In this document: one piece after another, positions 1 through 5,850 of the stretch
How the letters are laid out: every line of letters begins with the position of its first letter
Position numbering within the stretch: position 1 is the first letter of the stretch
Source of the DNA: Streptomyces aureocirculatus
GTDB lineage: Bacteria; Actinomycetota; Actinomycetes; Streptomycetales; Streptomycetaceae
Reading direction: 5' to 3'
NCBI RefSeq assembly: GCF_000720475.1
Contig: NZ_JOAP01000109.1
Coordinates: 1-5,850, forward strand
Length of the DNA stretch: 5,850 nucleotides
Notes under the pieces: model-generated
The model's input: the letters and a program-made list of their open reading frames with translations, nothing else
What the model was told of the DNA's origin: nothing
Database searches by the model: none
Made by a program: the position numbers and the translations under genes

Positions 1-1
1 C

Positions 2-1357
<1,356 letters not shown>

Positions 1358-1378
1358 AACACCGCGGATGACGGCAGG

Positions 1379-1417
1379 GACGACGGCCACCCCCGGCACG
1401 CCGGGGTGGCCGTCGTC
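1379..1417 (+). terminator. Hairpin terminator after the NRPS gene
   Basis: There is a 15-bp perfect stem between 1379-1393 (GACGACGGCCACCCC) and 1403-1417. The 9-nt loop between them can add two more GC pairs with a bulged C. No T-run follows, which is common for actinomycete intrinsic terminators. It starts 21 nt after the NRPS stop and separates that gene from the small secreted protein gene. Confidence 0.8.
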
Positions 1418-1455
1418 CCCGCCCCGCGGGCATCGTTCCGTCCCGTCAGGCCCAC

Positions 1456-1497
1456 ATGATCACCACGGTGGTTCCCTGAAATGATCAACCGCCGGTT
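1456..1497 (+). promoter_or_regulatory. Two similar palindromic sites, possible paired operator
   Basis: Two related blocks lie 25 bp apart, start to start. Each opens with ATGATCA (1456-1462 and 1481-1487) and ends in GGTT (1470-1473 and 1494-1497). Each contains an 11-nt palindrome with a single central base: ACCACGGTGGT (1462-1472) and AACCGCCGGTT (1487-1497). The pair ends 44 bp upstream of the GTG start at 1542, inside the gap where that gene's promoter must lie. The spacing is near two and a half helical turns. That it binds a regulator is inference; I see no convincing -35/-10 pair to anchor it. Confidence 0.3.
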
Positions 1498-1541
1498 GCG
1501 TCAGTGCGGCCGGATGAACGATCCACGGAGGGAACAGAGCA

Positions 1542-1958
1542 GTGCAGGCATCACTCAAGCGGCGGGCCGCCATCGTCCCGGCCGTCGCTGCCGCCGTCCT
1601 CGCGGCAGCCCCGGCGGCGCAGGCGGCGCAGGCCGGCGGTTCCGGCGGATGCGCCGGTGGGTACGCGAAGTACACGTCGGGTGGGTACGCGAAGTACACG
1701 TCGAAGGGCGACCATCTCTACGCCAAGGACCGCAAGGCCGACGGCCGCAGCGTCTTCATCAACCTCGACGCGGCGAGCGGCAAGCCCCACTTCTGGAACA
1801 CCTTCCACCTCAAGCGGGGCGCGGGCAAGCACTTCACCTGGAAACTGAACCTCCCGGAGAAGAGGAAGGTCCGGACAACCGTCTCCCTGGTCAAGGGAGA
1901 CCCGGGGTCGGACAGCAGCAAGTGGTACAAGTGCGCGAGTTTCACCAGCCGCACGTGA
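1542..1958 (+). CDS. Small secreted basic protein with duplicated GGYAKYTS motif, function unknown
   Basis: The 138-residue protein starts at GTG 1542, chosen because GGAGGGA (1527-1533) lies 8 nt upstream and a signal peptide begins at once. MQASLKRR is a basic n-region, about residues 9-25 are an Ala/Val-rich hydrophobic core, and AQA sites at 26-28 and 29-31 are plausible signal-peptidase I cleavage points. The mature part is small, rich in Lys and aromatic residues, and has two cysteines (Cys37 and Cys131) that could form one disulphide linking its ends. Residues 39-46 and 47-54 are an exact GGYAKYTS tandem repeat. No transmembrane segment follows the signal, and no sortase or lipobox motif is visible. 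I do not recognise the family; it looks like an exported actinomycete hypothetical protein. It has its own RBS and terminator, so it is probably monocistronic and unrelated to the NRPS in function. Confidence 0.85.
   Translation: MQASLKRRAAIVPAVAAAVLAAAPAAQAAQAGGSGGCAGGYAKYTSGGYAKYTSKGDHLYAKDRKADGRSVFINLDAASGKPHFWNTFHLKRGAGKHFTWKLNLPEKRKVRTTVSLVKGDPGSDSSKWYKCASFTSRT
1656..1703 (+). repeat. Exact 24-bp tandem duplication, in frame
   Basis: Two identical, adjacent 24-bp units occupy 1656-1679 and 1680-1703. They are aligned with the codons of the secreted protein gene, each encoding GGYAKYTS. Identity extends to third codon positions, which suggests a recent duplication. The unit is a multiple of 3, so frame is kept whatever the copy number. 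Confidence 0.95.
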
Positions 1959-1965
1959 TCCTCCG

Positions 1966-2009
1966 CCGCCAGGGCCGTACCCGCCGGACGCCGGGTACGG
2001 CCCTGGCGG
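1966..2009 (+). terminator. Hairpin terminator after the secreted protein gene
   Basis: There is an 18-bp perfect stem (1966-1983 with 1992-2009) and an 8-nt loop (1984-1991), starting 7 nt after the stop codon at 1956-1958. The stem is GC-rich and no T-run follows. Being symmetric, it could also stop transcription arriving from the minus-strand epimerase gene, whose end faces it. Confidence 0.85.
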
Positions 2010-2039
2010 GTTCCGCCGTGCAGAAGCTCCCCAGCACGC

Positions 2040-2090
2040 GAGACGACTGGCATCCGCCGCCTCCGCCCCGGTCGGCCACCTAGTCGTCTC
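2040..2090 (-). terminator. Possible terminator of the minus-strand epimerase gene
   Basis: The 9-bp perfect arms GAGACGACT (2040-2048) and AGTCGTCTC (2082-2090) flank a 33-nt GC-rich loop. The right arm overlaps the epimerase stop codon (2089-2091). The position suits a minus-strand terminator, but the loop is long, so the call is weak. The 18-bp hairpin at 1966-2009 could do the same job. Confidence 0.35.
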
Positions 2091-3060
2091 ACACCGTCGA
2101 CCGGCTCGGCAGGGAGAGTCCGTAGTCCTCGAGAGTGCGACCGGCCACCCACCCTCGCGCTTGTGCCTTGGACACGTCCAGGACCACGGATGCGCCAGTT
2201 GGTCGACGGCGTAGCGGGTGAGCGGCGGCTCCGCGTGCGGACGCAGCCGGGTCAGTGTCTGGGCGGTGCCCACCACGGCCTGAGCCAGTGGCGGCGGGGT
2301 GTGGCGGATGCGCGCCCGTACGCCGTGCGCGCGCAGGACCGTCCGGATGGCCTCGTCCCGGTCGTAGGGCGCCGGATCGGCGATGTTGTACGCGCCCACC
2401 GGCCAGTCGGCGGCCGGCAGACAGGCGTCGGTGAGGTTCTCCACGGCCGCGAGGCTGAGGCGGACGCTGGGCCCCGGCAGCACGACCACGAGCAGTCCGT
2501 GGCGGACGCGGGACAGCAGCCTGGGCGCCAGGTGCGGGTCCCCGGTGCCGTAGACCGCCCGTGGCCGCAGCACCACGGCGCCCGTGGCCGCAGCACCACG
2601 GCGCCCGTGGCCGCAGCACCACGGCGCCCGCGGCGAGGGCCAGCGCCTCACCGGCGGCCTTGGTGCGGCCGTAGGCGTTGAGGTGCCCGCGCACTGGGTG
2701 GCCCTCGGTGACGCGGAGGCGTCCGGGGCCGGGCGCGTAGACGCTGGCGCTGCTCACCCACACCACCGGTCGGCCAACGGCCCCCTGGAGCAGCCGCGCG
2801 GCGCCGTCGACGTTGACGGCGCGCATGGCGGCTTCGGCCGGGGAACCGGGTGCCGGGTCGCCGACGGCTGCCGCGCAGTGCACGACGATGTCGGCGCCGG
2901 ACAGGTCCGGCACCTCACGTGCGGCGTCCCAGGCCAGGTGCCGGCCGGTCGGGCCGGGGCGCCGCCCGACCCACAGGACGTCCGCGCCCCGGGCGGCGGC
3001 CGCCGCGGCGACGCGGGAGCCGCAGAAACCGCCGGCCCCGGTCACGGCGATCGTGGTCAC
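2089..3060 (-). pseudogene. NAD-dependent epimerase/dehydratase (extended SDR) with scrambled middle
   Basis: The open frame of 323 residues starts at GTG 3060-3058 and begins like an extended short-chain dehydrogenase: TGAGGFCG (residues 7-14) is the Rossmann NAD(P) motif, VSSASVY (102-108) precedes the active site, and Tyr130 and Lys134 form the YxxxK pair. After residue 152 the frame is wrong. The expected continuation, VVLRPRAVYGTGDPH, followed by family-like sequence up to TRYAVDQLAH, is encoded in another frame between 2554 and about 2190. The last 33 residues (SVVLDVSKAQARGW to PSRSTV) are back in the original frame. Cause: a 23-bp unit is present three times where one copy gives the normal protein (+46 nt), and 1 nt appears to be missing near 2188-2194. 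The net +45 nt keeps the frame open. The substrate-binding half is lost, so the product is probably inactive. One repeat copy and one restored base would give about 308 residues, typical for the family. It follows the P450 remnant by 5 nt, suggesting a former operon. The RBS is weak (AGGG, 4 nt from the start). A gene caller would report one intact CDS here. Confidence 0.8.
2556..2630. repeat. 23-bp unit, three exact tandem copies plus a 6-bp partial copy
   Basis: The units lie at 2556-2578, 2579-2601 and 2602-2624, all identical, followed by a partial unit CGCCCG at 2625-2630. On the minus strand one unit encodes part of AVVLRPRA in the epimerase gene. Because 23 is not a multiple of 3, each added copy shifts the frame; 1, 4 or 7 copies would keep the codons downstream in register. 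The CGCCCG that begins each unit also follows the last one, giving 6 bp of homology that could have seeded slippage from a single copy. Confidence 0.95.
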
Positions 3061-3065
3061 CGGCC

Positions 3066-3233
3066 CTATGAGGCATCGCGGTCACCGGTCGCCCGGATGG
3101 TGAGGGACCCCCAGGCGGGCAGGGCCGCGGCCCGGTCGGCGCGGGCACGCAGGACGGCGGGGCGGTACGGGGCGAGCGCGGCGAGGGTGTCGTCGAGTCG
3201 TGCGCGGGCCAGCCGTGCGCCGGGGCAGGACGC
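3066..3233 (-). pseudogene. Cytochrome P450 C-terminal remnant (heme-cysteine end only)
   Basis: Read on the minus strand, the frame ending at TAG 3068-3066 gives CPGARLARARLDDTL and ends in WGSLTIRATGDRDAS. This is the segment after the heme-ligating cysteine of P450s (CxGxxLAR), with Cys at 3227-3225 and 52 residues after it, a usual length. Upstream of Ala-Ser-Cys an in-frame TGA (3236-3234) interrupts, and the sequence becomes an IS701-type transposase fragment. The roughly 350 residues expected before the cysteine, including the I-helix and ExxR, are absent. The stop lies 5 nt before the epimerase start, so the two were probably translated from one message and may have acted in tailoring of a natural product. 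The short length makes the family call good but not certain. Confidence 0.7.
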
Positions 3234-3729
3234 TCATCGATCGGCCTTGGACGAGGCGGGATCCCAACTCTCTGGCAGGAACAGACGCCATCCGACAACA
3301 GCCGACGCGTCGTCGGAGGCCAGGTGCTGGGGCATCTTGGCGTGGCAGGTGGTGACCTTGCCCGCGCTGCCGGTGTACGGCCGGACCAACACACGCCGGG
3401 GCGTCACCGTCTTCGAGGAAGCCTGTGTCATCGATGACCAGTGCGGTCGGTCTGTCACATGCTGCATCCGTCAGGCGAGGCAGGCGCGGACATGCGCCGC
3501 GTCCCACGGGCTGGTGGTGATGGAGTTCGCCAGGGCTTGCCGGTTGCCGTCCTCGCCCGGGCGGGCGGCCATCGGTTCCACCGACCTGCGCCGTCCCTGC
3601 AGCAACAGGCCCCGCAGATGGACCGTTCCCCCCGGCGTCGACCCACCCGTGCGGCTCGAACACCTCTGCCGCGAAAGTCTCCAGATCGCAGCGGTCCGCG
3701 ACCAGCTCCCGTCCATCACAACAGGTCAA
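3234..3729 (-). pseudogene. IS701-family transposase remnant, split over three frames and 3'-truncated
   Basis: Pieces typical of IS701-type transposases appear in order on the minus strand but in changing frames. RELVADRCDLETFAAEVFEP lies around 3711-3652. VHLRGLLLQGRRRSVEPMAA through SPWDAAHVRACLA lies at 3623-3474 in a second frame. ALVIDDTGFLEDGDAPACVG, with the conserved Asp pair, lies at 3444-3385 back in the first frame. YTGSAGKVTTC, ASAVVGWRLFLPESWDP and SSKADR lie at 3392-3237 in a third frame, closed by TGA 3236-3234. At least three frameshifts are needed to join them. A possible start is TTG 3729-3727. The C-terminal part of the transposase, including the rest of the catalytic core, is missing: the sequence stops at the junction with the P450 remnant. 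The gene cannot make an active enzyme. The family name rests on remembered motifs. Confidence 0.75.
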
Positions 3730-3759
3730 TGGAGCAAGCGGACAAACCGACACGCCAGC

Positions 3760-4115
3760 GGCGAGTGACCCCGACCAAGCACTACGGGGACTCGTCCGGT
3801 CGATCATGTTGCGAGCCGGAAGGCCGCATCACCGATGTCAAGCTGCAGAAACGCCTCATGGCTGGCCGCGCCGGCGTTCCACTCCTCCGCCAGCGCGTCG
3901 TCCTGATCGCCCACCTCCGCCGACAATACGCAGACCGGCCGACCATGTCACCGAGATGATCTCCGGCTACGAAAATCTTGCCAGAGCCAGAGAAGCCCGT
4001 ACGCCGGCAGAAGGTGGCGGACAAGCCTAAGCGCATCCGTTGGTCGCGGCAAGGCTCCCTCAAAGGTCCCGCCGCCTCGCAGTGACTGTCCTGGCCCTCG
4101 CCCGGAATCAGCGTC
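3760..4115. other. Unassigned stretch between transposase remnants, possible decayed coding sequence
   Basis: I recognise no gene here. One plus-strand frame looks weakly protein-like on both sides of a TGA at 3957-3959. Before it come RITDVKLQKRL and VVLIAHLRRQYADRPT; after it come PEPEKPVRRQKVADKPKRIR and WSRQGSLKGPAASQ, ending at TGA 4083-4085. Another plus frame gives HVTEMISGYENLARAREA before TAA near 4030. These may be pieces of one decayed gene with frameshifts, or chance open frames in GC-rich DNA. No start codon with a convincing RBS is visible. The minus-strand open frame over 3782-4198 has no family features I can name. Confidence 0.25.
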
Positions 4116-4539
4116 GTGAAATCATGCAGCGACGACGGATGCACTTTCCGGCGCGAGACCGAGCGGGTCGTCAACCAGATCGCCCAGGAACTCCGCACGT
4201 TGGATGCTGGTGTGAGGCGGTTCTCCGACCTCGCCCCGACACGCCAGCAGATGGTTCTACAGGAAGTCGCTGGCTATGCGATGCAGGCGCACATGACATC
4301 TGCGGACGGCCGTGCGGGGGTGGCGCGGTCTGGTGTGAAGCCCACGGCTAACCCCTCGGTCATGATCTGCATGGACCCGCCTCGCTACGGGTTCGCGGGC
4401 CTGCCCTCCGCCGAACACGTCAAGGCGTTCCGCGTCCTCGTTTCCGTGTTCGCCATTGCGGGACACTCGCCGCCGCGAGAGGTACTGCAATGGCGCCTGC
4501 GGACATGCCTGGCACAACTTGTCGGCGACCGGTCCCTGA
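4116..4539 (+). pseudogene. Small Cys/His-motif protein gene with a 1-nt frameshift
   Basis: From GTG 4116 the frame encodes [45 protein letters not shown] and [20 protein letters not shown]. At a GGG run (4460-4462) the frame changes. Dropping one G gives [20 protein letters not shown], then SATGP and TGA at 4537-4539. This end reads far more naturally than the shifted version. It holds C-x3-C-x-H-x2-H (Cys codons 4486-4488 and 4498-4500, His 4504-4506 and 4513-4515), a possible zinc-binding knuckle. From memory, small actinobacterial hypothetical proteins share this plan, a helical N-terminal part then a short Cys/His tail; their function is unknown to me. The intact product would be about 140 residues. 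The start is uncertain because no strong RBS precedes 4116. Next to insertion-sequence debris, it was probably carried along or stranded there. Confidence 0.55.
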
Positions 4540-5159
4540 CCGACGCGAAGGGTGCGATCACGTGGGACCTGAGCGTCGACTCCACGGTCTGCCGCGCCCA
4601 TCAGCATGCAGCCGGGGCCCGCAAGCAGAGCGACCTGCAAAAGGAACCACCGGGCGGCGTCTTTGACGAGCCCCGCGATCACGGACTCGGACGCTCCCGT
4701 AGCGGGTTCACCACCAAGCTGCACCTGGCCGTCGAGCAAGGTCAAAAGCCCATGCCGAGCGTGGCCACGGCAGGACAGCGCGGAGACTCGCCGCAGTTCG
4801 AACCCGTACTGGAGAAGTTCCGCGTGCCCCGCACCGGACCGGACCGGCCACGCATCCGCCCCGACCGCGTGCGGGCCGACAAGGCGTACGCCTCCCGCAA
4901 GAACCGCGCCTACCTGCGCAGTCGGGGAATCCGCTGCACCATCCCGGACAAGGCCGACCAGGCCCGCAACCGAAAGAAGCTCGGTTCCCGTGGCGGCCGT
5001 CCGCCGAAGTTCGACCCGGAGGATTACAAGGCCCGCCACGCGGGCGAGTGCGGCATCAACCGCCTCAAAAGGCACCGCGCCGTGGCCACGAGGTATGACA
5101 AGCTCGTGGTCCGCTACGAAGCTACCGTGCTGGTCGTGGCCATCAACGAGTGGCTGTGA
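4116..5159 (+). CDS. Chimeric open frame ending in an IS5-family transposase catalytic region
   Basis: One open frame of 347 codons runs from GTG 4116 to TGA 5157-5159, but only about residue 142 onward (base 4539 on) is transposase. That part begins [20 protein letters not shown] and continues [79 protein letters not shown], then [20 protein letters not shown]. All three expected DDE residues are present: Asp155 (4578-4580), Asp255 (4878-4880) and Glu311 (5046-5048). The N-terminal third of an IS5-type transposase (DNA-binding part, GxQWRDLP-type motif) is missing. In its place is the small Cys/His gene, which enters this frame only through a 1-nt shift, so residues about 116-140 are nonsense. 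The fused protein is therefore an accident, and it is probably not an active transposase. IS5 subgroups sometimes split the enzyme into two frames, but no first half is seen here. Confidence 0.7.
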   Translation: MKSCSDDGCTFRRETERVVNQIAQELRTLDAGVRRFSDLAPTRQQMVLQEVAGYAMQAHMTSADGRAGVARSGVKPTANPSVMICMDPPRYGFAGLPSAEHVKAFRVLVSVFAIAGHSPPREVLQWRLRTCLAQLVGDRSLTDAKGAITWDLSVDSTVCRAHQHAAGARKQSDLQKEPPGGVFDEPRDHGLGRSRSGFTTKLHLAVEQGQKPMPSVATAGQRGDSPQFEPVLEKFRVPRTGPDRPRIRPDRVRADKAYASRKNRAYLRSRGIRCTIPDKADQARNRKKLGSRGGRPPKFDPEDYKARHAGECGINRLKRHRAVATRYDKLVVRYEATVLVVAINEWL

Positions 5160-5191
5160 CCAGCACCTTCCCAGGTCGTGCGGGGACGGTG

Positions 5192-5539
5192 TCAGCGGTG
5201 GCCCAGCACGTTGACCACTCGGCCGCTGGGATCGCGGACGAAGAACCGCCGCACCCCCCACTCCTCGTTCTGCAAGGGGTGAACGATCTCCGCGCCGCTG
5301 TCCCGCATGACCGCATAGGCCGTGTCCACGTCGTCCACTTCGACGCTCATGTCGGGGGTGACCGGGGCGGTCTTGTCGCTGGTCATAACGCTGACTTGCG
5401 CCGCCGGAGCGGACGGAGAGGCGAGCGTCATGATCCAGCCATGGTTCATGACCTCTTCGAAGCCCAACAGCCCATAGAACTCCCGGCTCTCCTGTACAGC
5501 CTCTGACTGGATGTTGGGCACGACACGACGAACGGCCAT
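5192..5539 (-). CDS. VOC-superfamily (glyoxalase/bleomycin-resistance fold) protein
   Basis: The protein has 115 residues, from ATG 5539-5537 to TGA 5194-5192. This start is preferred over the upstream in-frame ATG at 5626 because GGAG (5549-5546) lies 6 nt before it and VRRVVPNIQSE is the usual N-terminus of the fold; the extra upstream residues look unlike protein. Two beta-alpha-beta-beta-beta modules are visible: RRVVPNIQSEAVQESREFYG, LLGFEEV and WIMTLASP, then MSVEVDDVDTAYAVMRDSG, AEIVHPL and VRRFFVRDPSGRVVNVLGHR. At the usual metal positions the first strand has Asn in VVPN and the last has Asn in VVNVL instead of His/Glu, so a metal-free binding or sequestration role is as likely as glyoxalase catalysis. 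The gene is intact, faces the IS5 remnant with 32 nt between the stops, and probably has its own promoter in 5540-5640. The substrate is unknown. Confidence 0.9.
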   Translation of the reverse strand: MAVRRVVPNIQSEAVQESREFYGLLGFEEVMNHGWIMTLASPSAPAAQVSVMTSDKTAPVTPDMSVEVDDVDTAYAVMRDSGAEIVHPLQNEEWGVRRFFVRDPSGRVVNVLGHR

Positions 5540-5689
5540 CGACGACTCCAAGCGAGAATAGAGCTGACTCCGAGACTCTCCAGGAGTACTACGGCACGTC
5601 CGCAACAGCACACACTTTCGCAACACGGCCTACTGATCTTTTCGTAAGTTCGGTGGGTGTGGTGGGCGTGTGGGTGGGAGGCTGTCGGG

Positions 5690-5850
5690 GTGGCTTATCA
5701 ACCTTCCCCTTCGGTTGCCAGCTCCTGCCTTCCTCCTTTGTCGCGGCCTCAGTTGGCAGAGGCGCGTCGTGTTCGGGCAGTCGAGTTGTTCGAGGACGGT
5801 GTTCCGAATGCGGAGATCGCGAGGGCGGTGGGGGTGTGTGCCGAGAGTGT
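5690..5850 (+). CDS. HTH protein, probable IS630-type transposase N-terminus (3' partial)
   Basis: A frame opening at GTG 5690 runs off the window after 53 codons. GGGAGG (5676-5681) sits 8 nt upstream and supports the start. After a Ser/Pro-rich lead (residues 1-21) comes RRVRAVELFEDGVPNAEIAR and AVGVCAESV, a helix-turn-helix in which Ala-Glu-Ile-Ala-Arg and the following Val-Gly-Val are the usual turn positions. That pattern is typical of the N-terminal DNA-binding domain of IS630-type and related transposases, but a stand-alone HTH regulator would look the same over this length. The 150 nt between the VOC start and this gene hold at least one divergent promoter region and perhaps the left end of the element; I could not identify a terminal repeat without the other end. 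Confidence 0.6.
   Translation, partial: MAYQPSPSVASSCLPPLSRPQLAEARRVRAVELFEDGVPNAEIARAVGVCAES

Larger units (their letters stand above)
3234..5159. mobile_element. Block of insertion-sequence remnants
   Basis: Between the broken P450 and the VOC gene lie pieces of at least two elements in opposite orientation: an IS701-type transposase on the minus strand (3234-3729) and an IS5-type transposase on the plus strand (from about 4536 to 5159). Neither has both ends, and I could not find terminal inverted repeats or target-site duplications for either. The right edge of the IS5 piece must fall within 5160-5191, because the VOC gene ends intact at 5192. Nested insertion followed by deletion would explain the layout. 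Confidence 0.6.

Noticed and set aside
2556..2630. CRISPR-like array
   Set aside because: The 23-bp units touch directly with no spacers and lie inside a coding sequence. It is a plain tandem repeat.
1551..2651. 366-codon minus-strand open frame
   Set aside because: Only its stretch from about 2620 to 2190 is meaningful (the displaced epimerase frame). The rest, running antisense through the secreted protein gene, is chance.
2584..3768. 394-codon plus-strand open frame across the epimerase, P450 and IS701 remnants
   Set aside because: It runs opposite three recognisable minus-strand genes and its peptide is low-complexity Arg/Ala/Gly. It is an open frame due to GC bias.
3082..3807. Single 241-codon minus-strand gene
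   Set aside because: Only parts of this frame match IS701-type transposase; other conserved blocks lie in other frames, and its end runs out of frame over the P450 tail.
3234..5159. New defence or mobile system built from the Cys/His protein plus transposase
   Set aside because: Frameshifts, missing ends and opposed orientations show decay and not a working unit. No nuclease, helicase, reverse transcriptase or repeat array is present.
5150..5506. 118-codon plus-strand open frame after the IS5 piece
   Set aside because: It is the antisense shadow of the VOC gene.
5577..5605. Minus-strand promoter for the VOC gene: TTGCGG (5605-5600), 17-bp spacer, TGGAGA (5582-5577)
   Set aside because: The spacing is right but the -10 hexamer lacks the conserved TA and final T, so it could be chance.

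Overview
High-GC, codon-biased DNA with GTG starts, GC-rich hairpin terminators and a modular nonribosomal peptide synthetase (NRPS) points to an actinomycete, most likely Streptomyces. No marker gene fixes the genus, so that is inference.

Layout. (1) 2-1357, plus strand: the 3' end of an NRPS gene, with the tail of an adenylation domain, a carrier protein and a terminal thioesterase. It is the last module of an assembly line and is closed by a strong hairpin at 1379-1417. (2) 1542-1958, plus: a small secreted basic protein with an exact 24-bp, in-frame tandem duplication. It has a clear RBS, a strong terminator and a possible paired operator upstream. (3) 2089-3060, minus: an NAD-dependent epimerase/dehydratase gene whose middle is read out of frame. 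A 23-bp unit is present in three exact copies where one copy gives the expected protein, and a later 1-nt loss restores the frame near the end. (4) 3066-3233, minus: only the heme-cysteine end of a cytochrome P450, 5 nt upstream of the epimerase start. The two were probably an operon. (5) 3234-5159: a graveyard of mobile DNA. It holds an IS701-type transposase fragment scattered over three frames (minus), an unassigned stretch, a frameshifted gene for a small Cys/His-motif protein (plus) and the catalytic part of an IS5-family transposase (plus). The last two are joined in one accidental open frame. (6) 5192-5539, minus: an intact VOC/glyoxalase-fold protein. (7) 5690 onward, plus: the start of a helix-turn-helix protein that looks like the N-terminus of an IS630-type transposase, cut by the window end.

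Reading as a whole: this looks like the decaying edge of a natural-product locus. The NRPS end and the small secreted protein gene look intact. The divergent P450-epimerase pair is broken by a deletion scar next to insertion-sequence debris and by tandem-repeat expansion. I see no convincing new defence or regulatory system. The most interesting signal is the 23-bp repeat tract inside the epimerase gene, whose copy number sets the reading frame.
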